Part shown: one piece after another, positions 42,886-50,772 of the stretch
How the letters are laid out: each line of letters begins with the position of its first letter
How positions within the stretch are numbered: the first letter of the stretch is position 1
NCBI RefSeq assembly: GCF_028023555.1
Contig: NZ_JAQIOY010000002.1
Location: 248,001-312,000 of the forward strand
Length of the DNA stretch: 64,000 bases
Direction of reading: 5' to 3'
Origin: Thalassococcus_A lentus
GTDB lineage: Bacteria; Pseudomonadota; Alphaproteobacteria; Rhodobacterales; Rhodobacteraceae
Program-made: the position numbers and the translations under genes
Notes under the pieces: generated by a model
Told to the model about the DNA's origin: nothing
Seen by the model: the letters and a program-made list of their open reading frames with translations, nothing else
The model's database searches: none

Positions 42886-42918
42886 GAAGGGGGCCATCGG
42901 GCCCCTTTCTACTTTTTC
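42886..42918. terminator. second hairpin in the HerA-ialB gap
   Basis: AAGGGG and CC (42887-42895) pair with GG and CCCCTT (42899-42907) with one G-G mismatch, around ATC. A T-rich tail follows on the plus strand (TTTCTACTTTTT). Weaker than the hairpin at 42726. Confidence 0.5.
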
Positions 42919-43104
42919 CACAACATGATGTGTATGATTTTGCCGTTGGCACTAGGCGTCTGGATCAAACGATTCAAAGCGCTGTGAACTGATTTGCGCA
43001 GCAAACCGCGCAATCAGACGCTAAGTCAGGAAATTCCGCCCTGACACCGGACGATTGTCGTGCTAACCGGTCGTTTAGAACACAAAGGATTTCAGAGGAC
43101 GTCC

Positions 43105-43758
43105 ATGACCAAATCGCTCATTCTCTTGTCGTTGCTCGCTGCTTTGGGTGCTGCACCCGCCATGGCGCAGCAGGCCGATGACACAGCCACTGTAGACGAA
43201 CAGGCAGAGGCCCCGGCCGATGGCGGCACCAACATCGGTGGCCCACTGGACCTGGGTGACGAAGAAGACGCCGCTGATCCTGCCCCGGCAGCGCCCGCCG
43301 GACCACAGACCTATATCAAGGAAACTTTCGGCGACTGGGCGCTTCAGTGCCTGCGCGTTCCCGAAGGTCAAGGCGAAGACGTCTGCCAGATGTACCAGTT
43401 GCTCAAGGATGCGAACGGCGCATCGGTTGCCGAAGCCAGTATCTTCAAGCTTGAAAACGGCGGCCGCGCGGTAGCGGGCGGCACATTCGTGGTTCCGCTC
43501 GAAACCCTTCTGACAGCTAAACTGTCTGTATCCGTCGACGGATCCAAGGCGCGCACCTATGATTATTCGTTCTGCGCGGCCATTGGTTGCTACGCGCGCG
43601 TTGGCTTTATTGCCGAAGACATCAACCGCTTCAAAGCCGGTGCCGTTGCCAAGGTCACGCTTGTTCCCGCGCTGGCACCGGATCAAAAGGTGACAGTGGA
43701 TATGTCGCTGACCGGTTTTACCGCCGCCTTTGATGCAGTTTCATCCCTGCGTCAGTAA
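43105..43758 (+). CDS. invasion-associated locus B (IalB) family protein
   Basis: 217 residues. Signal peptide MTKSLILLSLLAALGAAPAMA, an acidic Asp/Ala/Pro linker (about 22-65), then the IalB domain: YIKETFGDWALQCLRVPEGQGEDVCQMYQLL, FVVPLETLLTAKLSVSVDG and FCAAIGCYARVGF with paired cysteines. IalB proteins are periplasmic proteins widespread in alphaproteobacteria, including free-living species; the name refers to Bartonella. ATG 43105 follows AGAGGAC. A strong terminator follows at 43782. Confidence 0.85.
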   Translation: MTKSLILLSLLAALGAAPAMAQQADDTATVDEQAEAPADGGTNIGGPLDLGDEEDAADPAPAAPAGPQTYIKETFGDWALQCLRVPEGQGEDVCQMYQLLKDANGASVAEASIFKLENGGRAVAGGTFVVPLETLLTAKLSVSVDGSKARTYDYSFCAAIGCYARVGFIAEDINRFKAGAVAKVTLVPALAPDQKVTVDMSLTGFTAAFDAVSSLRQ

Positions 43759-43781
43759 CCCGGCATCCATCAATCAAAAAG

Positions 43782-43813
43782 GCCCCCAGAGCTTTGGCGC
43801 TGGGGGCTTTTTT
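43782..43813 (+). terminator. rho-independent terminator after ialB
   Basis: GCCCCCAG (43782-43789) pairs with CTGGGGGC (43800-43807) and is followed by TTTTTT. It lies between ialB and the convergent epimerase gene and may also stop the leftward transcript through its A-rich left side. Confidence 0.9.
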
Positions 43814-43848
43814 GTGTCGTGTGGACGTCATCACATCCTGAATTTGTC

Positions 43849-44733
43849 CTAGCCCAATACATCGCGCCACGAGTGCCGGGGGGTGAAGCCAACCATTTTT
43901 CTGGCCTTCTTGTTCGAAAAGAAGGTTTCATTCGGCTCCATTTCGCTGCGCACCTCTACCCCTTTATAAAAGCGTTCGATCACTTGGTCCGACGTGATGT
44001 CGACAGACATGTCGTCATTCGAGACGTTGAACACTTCGTAACCCAGCCCGTCCGTGTTCAGGCAACAATCGACCATGTGCCCCAAATCGCGAGCGTCGAT
44101 ATAGGCAAAGATATTTCGACGGCGAAGCGACGGATCGTCTATGAACGCCGGGAACATTTCATCGTATTCATGTGGCTCAATCACGTTGTTGATCCGCAAT
44201 CCGTAGATGTCAGCGCCTGTTCTTGCCTGAAACGACCGGGCTGTCACCTCATTGCAGACCTTGGACATGGCATAGCTGTCGTGCGGAACCGTTGGATGAG
44301 TTTCATCGATCGGAACGAAATCCGGCATAAGCGTGCCGTCAGCAAAGCAGATGCCGTATGTTGTCTCTGAGCTGGCAAAGATAACTTTTCGCACGCCCAG
44401 TTTCACCGCAGCTTCGATGACGTTGTAGGTGCTCAGGGTGTTTTGGCGAAAGCATTCGCCATCAGTGCCAATCATGACGCGCGGAATGGCGGCAAAGTGA
44501 ACAACGGCATCATAGGTCGGAACCCCAGTGCCCGCGTCCAGTTCCGCGCCTTCGACAAACTGGGACATAGCGCCGATCACCTGCCCGGAATCGCACAGGT
44601 CCACGAGCAATTCGGGACAATCCAGACCAGATGGCGTTTGATCGATATTCACCACATGGTGGCCCTGCGCCTGCAAATGGCGGATCGCCCATTTGCCGGC
44701 CTTGCCGCTTCCGCCCGTAAAGAAAACTCTCAT
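43849..44733 (-). CDS. NAD-dependent epimerase/dehydratase family protein
   Basis: 294 residues of the extended short-chain dehydrogenase family. The cofactor motif is FFTGGSGKAGKW at the N-terminus; the catalytic Tyr-x3-Lys is in DSYAMSKVCNE. Sequence also shows ASSETTYGI and NNVIEPHEYDEMFPAFID. Relatives act on nucleotide sugars or related keto sugars. ATG 44733 begins MRVFFTGGSGKAGK; six residues upstream another ATG is less likely. Followed upstream by the XRE-cupin regulator, on the same strand. Confidence 0.84.
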   Translation of the reverse strand: MRVFFTGGSGKAGKWAIRHLQAQGHHVVNIDQTPSGLDCPELLVDLCDSGQVIGAMSQFVEGAELDAGTGVPTYDAVVHFAAIPRVMIGTDGECFRQNTLSTYNVIEAAVKLGVRKVIFASSETTYGICFADGTLMPDFVPIDETHPTVPHDSYAMSKVCNEVTARSFQARTGADIYGLRINNVIEPHEYDEMFPAFIDDPSLRRRNIFAYIDARDLGHMVDCCLNTDGLGYEVFNVSNDDMSVDITSDQVIERFYKGVEVRSEMEPNETFFSNKKARKMVGFTPRHSWRDVLG

Positions 44734-44837
44734 CGCTATATCCAATCCCAAGCTTTAGCCGTGCGTTTCATCGGACTATCGACAATGGACCAACTTTGGG
44801 AAGGCCAGCAAGGCGCTGGTTTCGCGATCAGGCCATT

Positions 44838-45458
44838 CTAGCCCAGAGACGTCACCCAAAGGATCGTGGCATCATCGTCGCTAATTGAAATGACATTGTG
44901 CCCCATGGTGGCATCATAGTAGGCGCTGTCACCCCGGCGCATTTCGATCGGTTCGTAAAATTCGGTGTAGAGTTTGACCACCCCGGTCAGCACATAGAGA
45001 AATTCTTCGCCATCGTGCCGGACCCATCCGTCGAATTCATCCATAGACCGTGCCCTTACCCGCGCGCGATAGGGCAGCATGCGTTTGCGTGTCAGGCTGT
45101 CCGCCAAGAGGCTGTGTTCGTAGGTGGCGGTTATATGGTCCTGCCCCTCTCCGTCACGGGTCACAGTCATGCGGCCGTTGACCTTTTCCTGCTGTGGCGG
45201 CGTGAACAGCTGAGGGACCGAAATTTCCAACCCGACCGCCAGCTTTTTCAGCGCATCATAGGTCGGGGACATTTGCCCGTTTTCGATTTTGGAAAGGGTC
45301 GACCGGGCCAAACCGGCCTGTTTCGCGGCCTGTTCCAATGTCCAATCCCGCGCTTTGCGCAATTCGCGGACGCGGGTTCCCAGATCCACCGGTTCGGCAA
45401 TGGTTTCTTCGCCGTTTTCACGGGCAATGCGGATCAGGGATTTGGGATCTTTTGTCAT
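44838..45458 (-). CDS. XRE-family transcriptional regulator with cupin domain
   Basis: 206 residues. The helix-turn-helix occupies about 25-80 (VRELRKARDWTLEQAAKQAGLARSTLSKIENGQMSPTYDALKKLAVGLEI) and a cupin_2 domain the C-terminus (about 130-200; EFLYVLTGVVKLYTEFYEPIEMRRGDSAYYDATMGHNVIS), which can bind a small ligand. Such regulators often control a neighbouring catabolic gene: it is divergent from the acyl-CoA ligase with a 65-base gap, the likely target. Start ATG at 45458. Confidence 0.85.
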   Translation of the reverse strand: MTKDPKSLIRIARENGEETIAEPVDLGTRVRELRKARDWTLEQAAKQAGLARSTLSKIENGQMSPTYDALKKLAVGLEISVPQLFTPPQQEKVNGRMTVTRDGEGQDHITATYEHSLLADSLTRKRMLPYRARVRARSMDEFDGWVRHDGEEFLYVLTGVVKLYTEFYEPIEMRRGDSAYYDATMGHNVISISDDDATILWVTSLG

Positions 45459-45523
45459 GCATCGTTGCTAACGGGCGCGGCTAACGCTTGCAAGAGCCTC
45501 GCGAGAGGCCTAATCGCGTTTGC

Positions 45524-47023
45524 ATGCTTTCGGTTTTCGATGAAGGGCCTTACGCGCCCTGCCCTACGCCTTTCAACCTCGCGGCCCATGTTCTGGCCGC
45601 CGGAACGCAGACGCCCGACAAGATCGCGCTGGCTGTCGTCAAACCAACAGGCGCCCAACGTTGGTCCTACGCGAAACTGACCCAAGCTGTTCTGGGTACA
45701 GCGACAGGACTTTTGGAAACAGGGCTCAGGCCGGGTGACCTGATGCTTATGCGTCTGGGCAATACAGTGGATTTCCCGATTGCTTATCTGGGCGCAATTG
45801 CCGCCGGGATCATACCGGTGCCCACGTCATCACAACTGACGGAACGCGAAGTCAGCGCGATCATTGATCATCTAGAACCCAAAGCGATCCTGCGGGCTGA
45901 TGGTGTGGCCTGCCCGGATGGCGCCACCCCGGTCTTTGGGCCCGAGGTATATCAGGCATGGCATAAACTGCCGGCAGCCGGCTTTCAGATGGGCGATCCG
46001 GATCGTCTGGCCTATGTGATCTATACCTCAGGCACCTCAGGAACCCCGCCGGCTGTTGGCCATGCGCACCGCGCTATTTGGGCCCGGCAAATGATGATGC
46101 AGGATTGGTATGCACTGGGTCCTGAAGACCGCCTTTTGCACGCAGGGGCGTTCAATTGGACCTATACGCTGGGTACCGGACTGATGGATCCCTGGACCAA
46201 GGGAGCCACGGCATTGATCCCAGCAGCCGGCACCGATCCGAGCCAGATCCCGCTTTTGCTGGCACGAAACGATGCCAGCGTCTTTGCCGCCGCGCCGGGC
46301 GTGTATCGCCAAATCTTGAAGGGGCCGGTGCAGGCACTGCCAAAGTTGCGCCATGGGCTGGCTGCGGGTGAAAAACTACCGCAGAGCCTGCGCGAGCAAT
46401 GGCGCGACGTCACCGGAACCGAGATCTACGAAGCCTACGGCATGTCGGAGTGCTCGACCTTCATTTCCTCGGCGCCCGGACGGCCATCGGACGGCCGCCA
46501 TCTTGGCAGGCCGCAACGCGGACGGCGGATTGCGCTTTTGAACGAAGATGGCGCACCTGTTCCACTGGGCACCGAAGGCGTGATTTCCGTTCACCGCTCC
46601 GACCCGGGTTTAATGTTGGGTTACATCGGCGCGGATGCAGCAACCGCAGAGAAATTCTCAGGCGACTGGTTTCTGACAGGAGACCGCGGGGAAATGGAGC
46701 CCGATGGTCAAATCGCCTATCTCGGCCGCGCTGACGACATGATGAATGCCGGCGGCTTTCGGGTGTCCCCGCTCGAGGTCGAAGCCGCGCTTGCGGCGGT
46801 GCCGGGCATTTCAGAAGTGGCCGTGACCGATGTGGAAATCAAACCGGATGTCCGGGTGATCGCGGCCTACTACACCGGGCCCGAGCCACTAAACGAAGAC
46901 TGGCTTACTTCCGAGGCCGAAAAACGGCTGGCGCGATACAAGCAACCGCGTCTGTACCGCCATGTAGATAGTCTGCCGCGCAATCCCAACGGCAAAATTT
47001 TGCGCCGCAAGCTTGGCGCCTAG
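45524..47023 (+). CDS. AMP-forming acyl-CoA synthetase
   Basis: 499 residues of the ANL superfamily, activating a carboxylic acid to acyl-AMP and then to the CoA thioester. The nucleotide loop reads YTSGTSGTPPAVGHAH, lacking the usual Lys of the PKG motif. A5-type EIYEAYGMSEC, the A7 GDRGEMEPDGQIAYLGRADDM and hinge GGFRVSPLEVEAAL are present, as is the A10 lysine in NPNGKILRRKLG. Start ATG 45524 has a rather distant GAGAGG; an upstream TTG at 45488 is an alternative. The substrate is unknown; benzoate-like ligases are relatives. Probably controlled by the divergent XRE-cupin regulator. Confidence 0.85.
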   Translation: MLSVFDEGPYAPCPTPFNLAAHVLAAGTQTPDKIALAVVKPTGAQRWSYAKLTQAVLGTATGLLETGLRPGDLMLMRLGNTVDFPIAYLGAIAAGIIPVPTSSQLTEREVSAIIDHLEPKAILRADGVACPDGATPVFGPEVYQAWHKLPAAGFQMGDPDRLAYVIYTSGTSGTPPAVGHAHRAIWARQMMMQDWYALGPEDRLLHAGAFNWTYTLGTGLMDPWTKGATALIPAAGTDPSQIPLLLARNDASVFAAAPGVYRQILKGPVQALPKLRHGLAAGEKLPQSLREQWRDVTGTEIYEAYGMSECSTFISSAPGRPSDGRHLGRPQRGRRIALLNEDGAPVPLGTEGVISVHRSDPGLMLGYIGADAATAEKFSGDWFLTGDRGEMEPDGQIAYLGRADDMMNAGGFRVSPLEVEAALAAVPGISEVAVTDVEIKPDVRVIAAYYTGPEPLNEDWLTSEAEKRLARYKQPRLYRHVDSLPRNPNGKILRRKLGA

Positions 47024-47098
47024 GCTGTGCTCACACGCCGCCTCGCCTTCCCTGACTTTGGCTGATAGGACAGTATCAATCCAATAAAAGGCCGCGTT

Positions 47099-47743
47099 AT
47101 GATTCAGCTTGATATCTTTTCCGATCCGATTTGCCCGTGGTGCTATATCGGCAAGGCCAATCTGGACAAGGCACTGGCCGACTATCCCGATCATCCGTTT
47201 CAGATCAGATGGTTGCCCTTCATGCTGAACCCGGACATGCCCCAAACCGGCATGGACCGGCGCGAGTATCTTGAAACCAAATTCGGAGGCAAGGCCGGTG
47301 CTGTCAAAGCCTATGCGCCCGTGGTCGAACACGCCGAAAAAGCCGGGCTCGAGATCAATCTCGATGCCATCGAGAAGACCCCCTCAACCATCAATGCGCA
47401 TCGCCTGATCCATTGGTCCGAAGCTGAAGGTGTTCAAGCCGCAGTCGTACCCGCGCTGTTCCGGGCCTACTTCGTCGAAGGTCGCGATATTGGCGATATC
47501 GAAGTGCTGGCGGACATCGCGGATGCCTGTGCCATGGATGCGGCGGTTGTCATGCGCCTGATGAAGGGTGAAGAGGACCGCCGTGAAATCGTCGAACGCG
47601 ATGCGGCTGCACGCGGTATGGGGATCAATTCTGTTCCGACCTTTATCGTCGCTGGTCAGCACGCTGTTCCCGGCGCTCAGCCACCAGAGCTTTGGGTCAA
47701 GGTCATCGAAGAACTGCGCGCGGGAGCAGATCCCGCCGAATGA
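47099..47743 (+). CDS. DsbA family oxidoreductase (FrnE-like)
   Basis: 214 residues without signal peptide, so cytoplasmic. A thioredoxin-fold protein with CPWC active site in FSDPICPWCYIGKANLD and the typical MNINSVPTFIVAG-like GINSVPTFIVAGQHAVPGAQPPE C-terminal region. FrnE-like proteins are thiol-disulfide oxidoreductases or isomerases. It overlaps the next gene by 4 bases (ATGA). Confidence 0.88.
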   Translation: MIQLDIFSDPICPWCYIGKANLDKALADYPDHPFQIRWLPFMLNPDMPQTGMDRREYLETKFGGKAGAVKAYAPVVEHAEKAGLEINLDAIEKTPSTINAHRLIHWSEAEGVQAAVVPALFRAYFVEGRDIGDIEVLADIADACAMDAAVVMRLMKGEEDRREIVERDAAARGMGINSVPTFIVAGQHAVPGAQPPELWVKVIEELRAGADPAE

Positions 47744-48108
47744 AACGCCTACCCCTCTTGACGCTTTTGGCCACACCGGTCGGGATCATCGCTATTGGAA
47801 CTGTCTTTTTCCGATACGCCGAGGGCTGGAGCTGGCTGGACGCTTATTTCTTTACCGTCGTCACACTATCGACTGTTGGATATGGCAATCTCGTGCCTGT
47901 GACGGCGGCTGGCAAGATCGGCACCACCATCTTTATCTTTGTGGGGCTGGGTATTTTCGCCGTCGCCATTCAGCAATTTGGCATGTTCGCCATGCGCAAA
48001 CGGCAGGAACACACCGAATGGCTGGTGACACGTTTGGGCGATGACACGGAAACCGCCAATAAGGATGACGCACCCGCCGGGCCACAGGAGCCCGGACATC
48101 GTGAGTGA
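47740..48108 (+). CDS. two-helix potassium channel protein
   Basis: 122 residues. Two membrane segments flank a pore loop with the filter TVGYGN (in FFTVVTLSTVGYGNLVPVTAAG). The short form resembles KcsA-like channels without a cytoplasmic RCK domain. It would form a homotetrameric potassium channel of the inner membrane. ATGA overlap with the DsbA-like gene upstream and an 8-base overlap with the MFS gene downstream mean a tightly coupled operon. Confidence 0.87.
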   Translation: MKRLPLLTLLATPVGIIAIGTVFFRYAEGWSWLDAYFFTVVTLSTVGYGNLVPVTAAGKIGTTIFIFVGLGIFAVAIQQFGMFAMRKRQEHTEWLVTRLGDDTETANKDDAPAGPQEPGHRE

Positions 48109-49333
48109 ACCATCCCCATCGGTCCCCCGCAAACCCGGGCGCAAGGAATTCATCGCGCTTGTCGCCATGATGTCTGCGCTTGTTGCGCTATCGGTCGATA
48201 CAATGCTGCCGGGCCTTCCTCAGATGGCACAGGATCTGACCCCGAACGATCCCAACCGCGCGCAACTGGTTGTGACCAGCTTTGTCCTAGGCATGGGTCT
48301 GGGCACTTTGGTGACCGGGCCGCTATCCGACAGCTTTGGGCGCAAATCCGTCTTGTTGTGGGGGTCAGTGATCTATGTTGCTTCGGCGTTGGCCTGCGCC
48401 TACGCGCAAAGCATGGAAGCCCTGCTGATCGCACGGTTGGTGCAGGGGCTAGGCGCCGCCGGCCCACGGGTTGTTGCGCTGGCGCTGGTGCGCGACCGGT
48501 ACGCGGGTCGCGGTATGGCGCGGATCGTTTCATTTGTGATGATCGTCTTCACCACCGTCCCTGCCATTGCGCCATCGCTTGGCGCCTTGGCGGTTGCCTA
48601 TTCCAGCTGGCGGCTGATCTTTTGGATATTCATTGTCTTTGCGGTGGTCTTGTCCCTTTGGACCGTTATCCGTTTGCCGGAAACCCTAAGCCCTGAACAT
48701 CGCCGCCCGTTTAAGGCACGCAGCCTGCGGGCCGCCGTGTTGGAAATGCTGATGCACCCGACTTGCCGCCTCAGCATTCTGGTTCAGGGGCTTGGGTTCG
48801 GATGCCTCTTTGCGACCATTTCGACCGTGCAACCCATCTACGATCTGACATTCGACCGCGCCCATGAATTCCATCTTTGGTTTGGTGCGATTGCGGTTCT
48901 GGCCGCCTCGGCCTCTTTCCTGAATGCGGCTTTGGTCATGCGGCTTGGCATGATCCGGCTGGTGTCTGCCATGTTGCTGGCCCAAGTGGTCATGAGCGCG
49001 GTCATGATTGCCTTGCTGTTGTTCGGCGTGTCCGGCAACACCCTGTTCGGGTTGTTCATGTTGTGGCAGTTGTCGCTGTTCTTTCAGGCTGGCCTGACCA
49101 TTGGCAACCTCAACGCAATCGCCATGGAACCCATGGGCCACATTGCCGGAATGGCGGCATCTGTAATCGGATCGCTGGCCACGATTATCGCGGTCATTCT
49201 GGCTGTGCCCATTGGCTTGGCCTTCGACGGCACCCCGATGCCGCTGGCAATCGGTGTCTTTGTTCTGTGTGCACTGTCGCTGATCCTGATGCGGCGGATG
49301 CGCGATTTGCAGGATGAAAACTCCACGCTCTAG
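48101..49333 (+). CDS. Bcr/CflA-type MFS drug exporter
   Basis: 410 residues with twelve membrane segments. The family patterns ALSVDTMLPGLPQMAQDL near TM1, FGRKSVLLWGSVIYVASALACAYAQ after TM2/3 and RLVQGLGAAGPRVVALALVRDRY are typical of proton-linked multidrug exporters for bicyclomycin, chloramphenicol and others; substrate not known here. A GTG start at 48101 is chosen, because GGAG precedes and the length matches; an earlier in-frame ATG would lie inside the channel gene. Confidence 0.88.
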   Translation: MSEPSPSVPRKPGRKEFIALVAMMSALVALSVDTMLPGLPQMAQDLTPNDPNRAQLVVTSFVLGMGLGTLVTGPLSDSFGRKSVLLWGSVIYVASALACAYAQSMEALLIARLVQGLGAAGPRVVALALVRDRYAGRGMARIVSFVMIVFTTVPAIAPSLGALAVAYSSWRLIFWIFIVFAVVLSLWTVIRLPETLSPEHRRPFKARSLRAAVLEMLMHPTCRLSILVQGLGFGCLFATISTVQPIYDLTFDRAHEFHLWFGAIAVLAASASFLNAALVMRLGMIRLVSAMLLAQVVMSAVMIALLLFGVSGNTLFGLFMLWQLSLFFQAGLTIGNLNAIAMEPMGHIAGMAASVIGSLATIIAVILAVPIGLAFDGTPMPLAIGVFVLCALSLILMRRMRDLQDENSTL

Positions 49334-49403
49334 CGGTGCTTTCGCAACTGCAGCAAATGGTCTATGCCTTTGCCCAGCCGTTTAAGATGGGAAAGGCCGC
49401 GTA

Positions 49404-50618
49404 ATGAGCAAGATCAAGGTAGACAACCCGATTGTAGAAATGGATGGCGATGAAATGACCCGCATCATGTGGGATTTCATCAAGAAAAAGCTGATCCTGC
49501 CTTATCTCGACATCGATCTTCTGTACTACGACCTCGGGATCGAGGAACGGGATCGGACCGAAGACCAGATCACTATCGACGCCGCCGAAAGGACCCGCGA
49601 AGTGGGCGTTGCTGTCAAATGCGCCACCATCACACCTGATGAAGCACGGGTCGAAGAATTCGGCCTCAAGAAAATGTGGCGCAGCCCCAACGGAACCATC
49701 CGGAATATTCTGGGCGGCGTGATCTTCCGCCAGCCGATTATTTGCCGGAACGTACCCCGGCTTGTGCCCGGCTGGACCCAGCCAATCGTTGTTGGTCGTC
49801 ATGCCTTTGGCGATCAATACAAGGCGCAGGACTTCAAATTCCCCGGCGCAGGCAAGCTAACGATGAAGTTCGAAGGCACAGACGGAACCGTCATCGAGCG
49901 CGATGTGTTTGATGCGCCAGACGCTGGCGTTTTCATGTCGATGTATAACCTCGATGCCTCGATCTATGACTTTGCCCGCGCGTCGTTTAACTATGGTTTG
50001 AACCTTGGCTGGCCGGTGTACCTGTCGACCAAAAACACCATTCTCAAGCAGTACGACGGCCGGTTCATTGAGATCTTCCAAGAGGTCTTTGAAGCGGAAT
50101 TCAAAGCGCAGTACGAGGAAAAAGGGATCGAATACCAACATCGTCTGATCGATGACATGGTGGCCTGTGCAATGAAGTGGAACGGCGGTTTCGTTTGGGC
50201 CTGCAAAAACTACGACGGTGACGTGCAGTCTGACACGGTTGCGCAAGGTTTTGGATCGCTCGGAATGATGTCCAGCCAATTGATGACACCTGATGGCAAG
50301 ATTGTTGAGTCCGAGGCCGCACATGGCACGGTGACACGTCACTATCGTCAGCATCAGGCAGGCGAGTCGACCTCGACCAATTCAATCGCCTCCATTTATG
50401 CTTGGACCGGCGGTCTGAAGCACCGGGCAAAGCTGGATGACAACGCGAAGCTGATGGAATTTGCCTCAACCCTCGAAAAGGTCATCGTCGACACAGTCGA
50501 ATCCGGCTTTATGACTAAGGATCTCGCACTTTTGGTCGGACCGGATCAGGGCTGGCTGACCACGATGGGCTTCCTTGAAAAGCTGGACGAAAACCTGAAC
50601 GCCGCATTGGCGGGCTAA
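49404..50618 (+). CDS. icd: NADP-dependent isocitrate dehydrogenase
   Basis: 404 residues, the homodimeric type found in alphaproteobacteria and eukaryotes. It decarboxylates isocitrate to 2-oxoglutarate with NADPH formation in the TCA cycle. Landmarks: PIVEMDGDEMTRIMW, KCATITPDEARV, RSPNGTIRNILGGVIFRQPII, RLVPGWTQPIVVGRHAFGDQYKA, YDGDVQSDTVAQGFGSLGMM, EAAHGTVTRHYRQHQ. ATG 49404. Ends with a hairpin downstream at 50637. Confidence 0.96.
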   Translation: MSKIKVDNPIVEMDGDEMTRIMWDFIKKKLILPYLDIDLLYYDLGIEERDRTEDQITIDAAERTREVGVAVKCATITPDEARVEEFGLKKMWRSPNGTIRNILGGVIFRQPIICRNVPRLVPGWTQPIVVGRHAFGDQYKAQDFKFPGAGKLTMKFEGTDGTVIERDVFDAPDAGVFMSMYNLDASIYDFARASFNYGLNLGWPVYLSTKNTILKQYDGRFIEIFQEVFEAEFKAQYEEKGIEYQHRLIDDMVACAMKWNGGFVWACKNYDGDVQSDTVAQGFGSLGMMSSQLMTPDGKIVESEAAHGTVTRHYRQHQAGESTSTNSIASIYAWTGGLKHRAKLDDNAKLMEFASTLEKVIVDTVESGFMTKDLALLVGPDQGWLTTMGFLEKLDENLNAALAG

Positions 50619-50636
50619 GAAACTAGCGGTTTTCGC

Positions 50637-50670
50637 GAAACAATGCGCCCCAAATCAAGCGCATTGTTTC
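50637..50670 (+). terminator. hairpin after icd, probable terminator
   Basis: A 12-base perfect stem, GAAACAATGCGC (50637-50648) with GCGCATTGTTTC (50659-50670), loop of ten bases. Few T residues follow, so it may be an attenuator or 3'-end stabiliser rather than a pure intrinsic terminator. Confidence 0.6.
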
Positions 50671-50772
50671 GCCACTTCAATGCAATCAAGCTTTGCAATA
50701 ATACCAACAGCTTAACAGTTTACGGATAGAAGGATGATTGTTAACCTTCCCCAATAATCAGTGGGGGCTGTT

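Larger units (their letters stand above)
42605..43104. other. 500-base intergenic gap with two orphan hairpins, possible small RNA(s)
   Basis: No convincing protein gene lies between the HerA-like start and the ialB start. On the plus strand a strong terminator (42726-42753) follows about 120 bases that include CCTCCC-rich sequence, and a second hairpin (42886-42918) lies further on. Terminators without an upstream plus-strand gene point to short RNA genes. I could not fix promoters: no clear -35/-10 pair is seen for either. Confidence 0.5.

Noticed and set aside
42719..42952. 77-codon minus-strand frame in the gap before ialB
   Set aside because: It runs through both hairpins and shows no similarity pattern or ribosome site; small RNA genes fit the gap better.
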